Origin: Euclidia mi
Lineage: Eukaryota > Arthropoda > Insecta > Lepidoptera > Erebidae
Length of the DNA: 64,000 nucleotides
NCBI GenBank assembly: GCA_944739405.2
Contig: OX123199.2
Location: 2,407,898-2,471,897, forward strand
Direction: 5' to 3'
The notes beneath the pieces were generated by a model, which was not told the origin of the DNA, ran no database searches, and saw only the letters and a list, made by a program, of their open reading frames with translations. Shown in pieces: positions 58,131 through 64,000 of the stretch. Within the stretch, counting starts at the first letter, position 1, and each line of letters starts with the position of its first letter. The position numbers and the translations under genes are program-made.

Positions 58131-58840
58131 TGTAACGTATGTCCGGTACCTACCGCGTCTGCGTCATAATACCGTCCATACGCTCGGCCTATCAGAGAAG
58201 GCCATCGTCCGCGCTCGCGAAGCCTGACCATATATGGTCACTTAGCGACTCCAACTCTGATGGAAGGGCCGGTATATAAAGGGGCCGACAGAGAGACCTG
58301 CACCGCTACTCTAACGTCGCTTCTACTACATACCTATGATTACGAACTGACCCTACGTCGTACGTGTATCCTGGTCCCAGCTGTGGATGAGTTACTACAT
58401 TTACTGCACTAGCGTACTGCCCATCTCTCTACCTGCTAGCTGAGGCCGGCTGACGCCGCCTGCCTGACTCTATTGGTTGTGGCTTTCCTAATGCTGCTTC
58501 CTTTCAGGTTCCAGGTCTACCTTAAAGCTCCGTGCTACGCTACCTAGACCGCTACACTTCCCTGCATCGCCTTCGGCGTCACCTCTGCCGAAGACTCTGA
58601 CACACACCGCCGGCGCCTGCCAGATGAGCCAACGTCAGCGAGGATCTGCACCGCTACGCGCAGCCTTCGAGCAGCCTGCCTGCATACTATCGGAAGGAAC
58701 AGCGTGGGAGACTGCAGCCCTTAGTGTTTAGGCCAGTGTCGTGTTGTTGGTCGGTCATACTCGTGCAAGGGAAGTGAGACAATACTCGGCAAATAAACGC
58801 ATAGGACATTTTCTGCGTTTCTATTCTAGAACCCGCTACA
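58131..58840 (+). repeat. 5' LTR (710 bp)
   Basis: Begins tgtaacgtatgtccggtacc and ends gaacccgctaca, with TG..CA termini. A TATA box (tatataaagg, 58273) and a polyadenylation signal (aataaa, 58792) sit at expected places. It is followed by a primer-binding site. No second LTR is in the window to confirm the ends. Confidence 0.75.
58273..58282 (+). promoter_or_regulatory. TATA box in the LTR
   Basis: tatataaagg in a G+C-rich context inside the U3 part of the LTR; the likely pol II core promoter of the element. Confidence 0.6.
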
Positions 58841-58841
58841 G

Positions 58842-58858
58842 TGGCGCCTACGTGGATT
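58842..58858 (+). promoter_or_regulatory. Primer-binding site
   Basis: tggcgcctacgtggatt begins one base after the LTR, the usual position for pairing with the 3' end of a host tRNA. The tRNA identity is not determined. Confidence 0.6.
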
Positions 58859-59145
58859 ATTGTCTCGCTTCCCGTTCTCGAGTTCTCATCTAGCAGGTCC
58901 CCATCATTGTAAGCGAGGAGGTGCGGCTACAGCAAACCGGTACGTATTGTTGTACTAATCGTCTACCTTTTAGTGTACCTACTACGTACTAGTTCGCAAA
59001 TTTGAATCCTAACGTTTCTAATTAGTCCTAACGGTTGAACTTTTACGCCTAATCGTAAAGTAGGCCATTTGTAAGGGCGGAACGCTTGCGCATTAAGTGT
59101 AGTGTGTAGTGCTATACTTACGCGGTATTCACCTATTCATACACA

Positions 59146-60450
59146 ATGGGCTCACAGCCCATAAAATACTTCCTATTAAATAAAAGCGAGCTAGCATACG
59201 AGGTTGCAATCAGAGGTGAGGAGCCGGCTACTTCTGTCCTAGGTCTGTGGAAGCAGCTCCCTAAATTACTGGAAGTCATTCCATATGTTGATATTTTGGA
59301 GTCCGGCCTAGCCATCGCGGTGGATTCGAGGGCGCTAGCGAGGCCGTCTCTGAGCTGGCCAAGCGAGTGAATTCGTTATCTACGACGCGAACCTAGTTAG
59401 GAGGTCTACTGCACTGCACAACCACTTATTCCACAGACTCCGTAGGATAGAACGTCCTACGGCGTATTCCAAACGTACAACCAAATTGTGCAGCCGATGC
59501 GACAAGCTCTCGGCGGAGCTGTCCGCCATTGAGCAATCTGGTGTTCGCTCAGATGATGCTGTGGCAGAGGTCCAACCCGCGCCGTCTACCTCGACGCAGG
59601 CAGGGTTAGCCCCAGTATTGCATTGCAAGCATTTGAGAGTTAGCAAACTGTCCAAGTTAAAATACGACGGTACGGGATGCGTCCGAGCGTTCCTACAACG
59701 CGTAACCGAATTCCAAACTGCGCGTAATCTACCTTCCACTAAAATTTTATCGTATGCCTCCGAAATATTCACCGGCGATGCACTTCACTGGTACCGCGGC
59801 CTAAAAGAATATTTCACTACATGGGAAGATTTCACCACTAAATTTATAGACGATTTCACACCGTACGATTATGACTACCGGTTATTAAATGAAATCCGCC
59901 GACACACTCAAGGTGCTACAGAAACTATAATTATTTATCTCTCTATAATGAATCAACTGTTCGCTAGGCTGTCACCGTCAAAGCGATTGTCCGAACGCGA
60001 AAAATTAGACATCCTATTGCATAACATACGTCCATGCTATTCGCTAGTGCTAGCTCCGTCAATATCTTCAATAGACAGTATAGCAACACTGCAGACGTTA
60101 TGTTTAAATTACGAACGGATGAAATGTTTGAACTCTCAATTCCGCGAACCGTATTATAGTAACGACACGTTGGCACCAGACCTAGCTTACAGTCACAAAC
60201 CTAATAACCGAGCGCGTAATAATTCCTACAATAATTATACCGCTGCCACTATAGTCGGTACGCCCGGTAAACCCGAATACACTGAGAACAACGAACCTAG
60301 CAATCCTAAGTCTAAACCTAGCTCTGTCGCTCTAGTCACGTCTAACTACTGTCCACGCTGCCGTATCAATAATCACAGTTTGAATGAGTGCAAACGAGAT
60401 CGGTTTGCAATTTGCTTCAAGTGCGTAGGGATGTGACATTCACTAACTGC
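59146..60450 (+). pseudogene. gag: gag polyprotein, frameshifted
   Basis: Capsid and nucleocapsid protein of the LTR element. The first part (59146-59370) encodes KYFLLNKSELAYEVAIRG, a SAP-like N terminus common in gypsy gag. A shift near 59390 moves to 59486-60436, where residues about 50-200 form the retrotransposon gag domain (FTGDALHWYRGLKEYFTTWE, LLNEIRRHTQGATETI). The end has a zinc knuckle CPRCRINNHSLNECKRDRFA and the start of a second (CFKC) that is cut short by a stop. A serine-, asparagine- and proline-rich linker precedes the knuckle. Confidence 0.8.
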
Positions 60451-60569
60451 CCGAACTGTAAATTGACGAAACCAAAAAACCAGTTGGTCAGGGTCGGGGC
60501 GTGTCAAAACCTAAATTAGGTTCTACAACCTATTCAACTAATTTTATGTTAACGTAACGATTAACAGTT

Positions 60570-60905
60570 TACCTCGTGCGATCCACAAGGATTGCTCGAT
60601 TCCGGTTCAGCCATTACAATTTTAGGTAACAACTCCCATCTGGAGGTAATTACTAAAACCGGGTTAGAAATACAGCAGTGTCACAACACTAATTCTATTC
60701 GGTCCGCGGGTTGAAATATATTGTTGCCGCGCGGTTTTATCGACTTACCCACTACTTTTAATAATCAAACCCACTTATTGAAAGCTTATATTATTCCAGA
60801 AGTTACAAGTAATTTAATTTTAGGCATCGATTTCTGGAAACTATATTACTGCCTAATCATATCGCATCCGTATGCATGTCTAAAACATTGCCGTGTAGTG
60901 TAATA
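60570..60905 (+). pseudogene. Aspartic protease of the gypsy element
   Basis: GLLDSGSAITILGNN (active-site DSG) begins near 60590. After an in-frame stop, LLPRGFIDLPTTFNNQ, AYIIPEVTSNLILGIDFWK (the conserved ILG(I/M)D block) follow. The order and distance fit a retroviral-type protease that cleaves Gag-Pol. At least one stop (after RSAG) disables it. Confidence 0.75.
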
Positions 60906-60993
60906 AGTGAAAATAAGCCATCTAACACGAACGTATTGCAATCCTTTAGTGAGTTGAGTGAGCCACAACAAAGAACGGCTAAGTTAATTATAA

Positions 60994-62187
60994 CCTCCTG
61001 ACGCCCAGTCTTATATAAGCTTACAGCAAATAGGTGCCCAAAGTCCTATCTATGGGACTCAATGGTTACGACCCAGATTTTACAAGATTAAAAAATATAG
61101 TCTATGATAATCGCATTAAAGATTTTTTTTTCTGTGCATCCAGGACCATTATTAGCATCGAATGAAACAGAAAATAACGAAATATATGACTACCTTTTTT
61201 TAGGACGCGGGATCGCAATATTTAAAAGAAGTGATATTACTAAAATAAAACTTATTACTTTAAACAATGTACAATCTATGTAGAAACATTATTTTTCGGT
61301 CAATTTTAATAGTTAATTTGCAAAAATAAGAAAAATAATGAAATAGTCTTTTTATTTAGTGCTAGCGGGCGGCCACGTGGTTTTATCCGCGCTTTTTTTT
61401 AAGTTCCCCATAGAAATTAGATATTTCCCATGCTAAAAAGTAACTTTTGTCTATTATCATGGTTATATCTATGTCTCTGTAAAATTTCATAAAAATTGAA
61501 TCGGCCCTTTTGGCGTGTAAACGGTACTTACTTACTTTAAAGAAATCATGATATAATACATAGAACACCCGGTGCAATATTGGCATAAATGAAATCACAC
61601 AAATTGATTATTTTCTTTTATTCTTATATCACTAACACGGTTGAGATCAGATCTATTTGGTTTAAATTACCAATACCGAAAACAGCGTAGCCTGGGTTCA
61701 CAAAAATAAAATCATTATACTTTATCGTTACCAAGAGGCCTTTTTAAAGGCCTTCAAAAATTCTGCAAAGGTTATTGGAACAATTTCTTATCCCAAATAT
61801 AAATTTTTACACGTTTGTCGAGTTTAACATTTATCAAACAATTTGCAACAAAAACAATAGTAAGAAATCCAAAGATGACACAGAAAATTTTAGATTTACT
61901 TACTTCGTCGACGCGCAGCTGCCATCGTGTTTTCGCTTACGTCAAAAAAGACAGTTTTTTTTTTCGGTTGGCACTATTGTTTGTCCATAGACAACCTAAA
62001 AGTATCTAATTTTCGTTCAGAAACTTTGTCTGGTTATATAGCGCCTAAATCAAACTACAAGACGTGATTTTTATCGTGGTCCTTTTAAAAGGACCGTGGG
62101 TCATTAAAAGATGAAACTGACTTTATTGCTGGGCCGTAACCCCAAGTGAAGGAAGGTCCTTAAAATAGCACCGTGGGCGTCAGGAGG
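60994..62187. mobile_element. TIR element (1,194 bp) with ATAA duplication inside gypsy pol
   Basis: Ends cctcctgacgccca (60994-61007) and tgggcgtcaggagg (62174-62187) are perfect 14-bp inverted repeats, flanked by ATAA at 60990-60993 and 62188-62191. The interior is A/T-rich, with the words gggccgtaac and aaggtcc near the right end and no recognisable transposase; frames at 61383-61598 and 61775-62009 are short and unmatched. A 4-bp A/T duplication is reminiscent of piggyBac-like elements (TTAA), but the class is unproven. Confidence 0.85.
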
Positions 62188-62221
62188 ATAAAGCAACACG
62201 AGTCGATTTCTACTGAAAAAA

Positions 62222-62908
62222 CCCGGGTTAGGACGAACTCACTTAATAGAACATGCAATAGACACTGGCGATTCTGCGCCGATACGCCAAAGATATTATA
62301 GTTTACCACCAGCGAAATTAAAAATAATTATTGACGAATTGGACGAAATGCTTGCATTGGGAGTGGTAGAAAAATGCGAAAGTCCTTGGTCGTCACCTAT
62401 TCTACTAACGCCTAAGAAGGATGGTAAACTAAGGTTTTGTTTAGATAGTCGGCAACTTCATTCTATTAGGTCACTAAATGCACAGGAACAAAACTATAGT
62501 ATAACAGAACGGGAGACATTAGCAGTTCTAACAGCCCTCGAATATTGGCGTTGTTATTTAGATAACGGGTTAAATTTTGTTGTGTATACTGACCATTCCG
62601 CACTGAAAAGGTTCCTAAACTTGAGCAACCCGACTGGTAGATTAGCTCGGTGGTCGGTTCGTCTGTCAGCCATTAACTTCGAAATAAAGCATCGGCGCGG
62701 CGCAGTTAATATTATAGCAGATGCCTTATCACGATCCCTACCTGTAAATATAATTAACGCGAATAGTAATAATAATAATAAAGTGAACAACCCTAATGTT
62801 GACACTGATCAATGGTATTCAGCCACCTACAGTGGTTGTATATCTTCGCCTAATGACTATCCAGACTATCCTATTAAAAAAAAAATTGTATCGTTTGATA
62901 AAATCTAG
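62222..62908 (+). pseudogene. pol: RT-RNase H with the catalytic core deleted in frame
   Basis: The open frame starts upstream of 62339 with GLGRTHLIEHAIDTGDSAPI, typical of the beginning of gypsy RT, then VVEKCESPWSSPILLTPKKD and LRFCLDSRQL. At about 62468 it jumps to RSLNAQEQNYSITERETLAV and YTDHSALKRFLNLSNPTGRL, the RNase H part. RT palm motifs including YxDD and the first part of RNase H are gone, but the frame stays open through the junction to ADALSRSLPV and beyond. By family standards 350-400 residues are missing. The product could not reverse transcribe. Confidence 0.85.
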
Positions 62909-63271
62909 GTGTATGCTACGTGAGGAGTTCGAATGGAAAGAAGTGCTACCTTCTTCTGATCGAAATAATGCCATATTAGAGAACCATGCCGAACCCACTT
63001 CGGGGCATTTCGGTATATTTAAAACTTACAAGCGCTTAGCACTGCGTTACTATTGGCCCAAAATGCACGCTGACGTGGTAAAGTTCATAAATACTTGCGA
63101 CACTTGTATCGTGCACAAACATCAGAACCATGCACCATTGGGAACCATGGGACGACCCAAAGTGTGTTTACGACCCTTTCAAACCATTAGTGTAGATTTG
63201 GTGGGGCTGTTACCACAAAAGAAAACGCCTACATCTTTGTAGTAACTTGTTGTTTTAGTAAATACTGTCTT
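62895..63271 (+). pseudogene. Integrase N-terminal part, truncated
   Basis: Zinc-binding HHCC domain: NHAEPTSGHFGIFKTYKRLA and YYWPKMHADVVKFINTCDTC, followed by VHKHQNHAPLGTMGRPKVCL and FQTISVDLVG, which opens the catalytic core with its first aspartate. A one-base loss near 63228 shifts the frame, after which YIFVVTCCFSKYC is still readable. The core is cut at 63271 by the minus-strand RTE-type LINE fragment, so the second Asp and the Glu are absent. Confidence 0.8.
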
Positions 63272-63758
63272 CCTTTTTTGGACACGTTTTGGCTATTCAT
63301 AAACGCCTTCAGAGCTCCATTCACTCTATTACCTGCATTAACTCTTCTTTCAATATCTTCTTCATTCTTACCATATCTTGTAAACAACGTACCTAAGTAT
63401 ACAAACTCATTCACTTGCTCCACTCATTGTTTATCGATCAAAACATTACAAGCCGTAACGCATTCCTCCTTTTCAAAAACCATAACTTTTGTTTTACTTA
63501 CATTCACTTTCATTCCTTTCCTCTCTAACGCACCATGCATGATTGTTAACATCTCCTGCAATACCTCCGCTGAAGACGCAAGTATTACCTGATCATCAGC
63601 ATAAAGGAGGCATTTGACAAGTAACCCATTCATCCTTAATCCGCAGTCACTATGTTTTAGATCTTGCAAACAACTGTCCATGAAGAGGTTAAACAGCATC
63701 GGCGACGCTACACATCCCTGTCTAACACCTGTATCGATGGTAACACAGTCAGTGTATG
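63272..63758 (-). pseudogene. RTE-type LINE, internal RT fragment
   Basis: The minus strand encodes CVTIDTGVRQGCVASPMLFN, KCLLYADDQVILASSAEVLQ, then after a stop VEQVNEFVYLGTLFTRYGKN and LKAFMNSQNVSKK, where it is cut by the gypsy integrase. Close to the copies at 19856 and 50715. Lacking the natural 3' end is odd for a LINE, since normal truncation is at the 5' side. On its upstream side it is interrupted by the poly(A)-tailed element at 63759. Confidence 0.8.
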
Positions 63759-64000
63759 CCTTTTTTTTTTTTTTTTGTTTTACGAGGTGGAAAATCGCTT
63801 CGGATCTCCGACTCTTGGGGGAAATAAGAGCCGGAGTATGTGGTGTTTCCACTAAAAACCACCTCGACTTCCGCCATGTACCCGTGTGTCGGAGGGTGGG
63901 GCATCACCAAAGCACTCGTCGCCACCCTCCGACGGGTATTGGCCCGCCAGATGGTCAGGCGGGCCCCGAACAAAACCCCCTTGGCGACGGATTAAGGTGT
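63759..64000 (-). mobile_element. Poly(A)-tailed LINE, structured 3' UTR, runs off the window
   Basis: An 18-base A tail (plus-strand T run at 63761-63778) follows about 220 bp that fold into several stems: cgaggtgg/ccacctcg (63783/63859) enclosing ctccgactctt/aagagccggag (63806-63836), tcggagggtgg/ccaccctccga (63889/63922), and ggcccgcc/ggcgggcc (63941/63958). It sits inside the RTE-type fragment, so it inserted after it. The clade is uncertain; R1-like lepidopteran LINEs are a candidate. Confidence 0.65.

Larger units (their letters stand above)
58131..63271 (+). mobile_element. Ty3/gypsy LTR retrotransposon, defective, 3' end lost
   Basis: 5' LTR, primer-binding site, gag, protease, RT-RNase H remnant and the integrase start, in Ty3/gypsy order (integrase after RNase H). 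It is broken by a frameshift in gag, stops around the protease, a TIR element at 60994-62187, an in-frame deletion of the RT core near 62468, and loss of the rest of integrase and the 3' LTR at 63271. No envelope gene seen. Confidence 0.85.

Overview
This looks like repeat-packed eukaryotic nuclear DNA, almost certainly from a moth or butterfly (Lepidoptera). The evidence is Helitron ends of the lepidopteran type, tRNA-headed SINEs ending in a (TATG)n tail, the common 'ggcctatgtccagcagtgga' retroelement tail, the GGTTCCGTA repeat family, and PIF1-helicase and LINE remnants of insect type. I recognise no host gene, exon, real tRNA, rRNA or CRISPR array. Every protein-like stretch I can identify comes from a mobile element. 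The density of nested insertions would suit heterochromatin or a W chromosome, but that is inference.

Layout. 0-4.7 kb: a short 5'-truncated LINE with a 15-bp target-site duplication (TSD), a GGTTCCGTA-family element, and SINE and LINE scraps. 4.76-9.45 kb: a complete-looking two-ORF Jockey/CR1-group LINE on the minus strand. Its ORF1 has a PHD finger, a coiled coil and a baculovirus-FP25-like C-terminal domain; its ORF2 has an APE endonuclease and a reverse transcriptase (RT). Both frames are open. 9.7-15.6 kb: a SINE, then a 2,253-bp unit repeated head to tail about 2.6 times and almost identical, followed at 16.6-17.4 kb by a diverged relative of part of the unit. 17.4-22.4 kb: fragments of an RTE-type LINE family and the 3' end of a Jockey/CR1-type LINE. 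22.4-24.1 kb: a TIR element between TA microsatellites and a 470-bp segment S.

24.1-38.9 kb is one giant inverted repeat. The arms are 24099-31307 and 32348-38882, close to 99% identical where I compared them, around a 1.04-kb spacer. The spacer starts with a second copy of segment S, so the left arm has S directly repeated at both of its ends. The arms carry decayed pieces of a Helentron-type element (PIF1 helicase motifs I, Ia and II, and an endonuclease fragment), and they differ by one copy of an internal ~316-bp repeat.

38.9-50.7 kb holds palindromic and TIR elements, two short Helitrons, a 58-bp minisatellite, SINEs, a scrambled inverted repeat, and about 4 kb with no recognisable gene. 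50.7-54.2 kb is a full-length RTE LINE with a 13-bp TSD, broken by two frameshifts. 54.3-57.6 kb is a Helitron whose body is a decayed RT plus zinc finger plus restriction-like endonuclease gene, itself split by a TIR element. 58.1-63.3 kb is a Ty3/gypsy LTR element (LTR, gag, protease, RT-RNase H, integrase) with its RT core deleted in frame and a 1.19-kb TIR element inserted between protease and RT. The window ends in another RTE fragment interrupted by a poly(A)-tailed LINE with a strongly structured 3' UTR.

One working relationship is visible. The abundant SINE family (called SINE1 here) has the same 3' end as the RTE-type LINE (a pyrimidine-rich block, 'ggggtaggcagag' on one strand, then a (TATG)n tail). 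The RTE LINE is therefore the likely source of the machinery that moved the SINEs. The only element that looks fully coding is the LINE at 4.76-9.45 kb.
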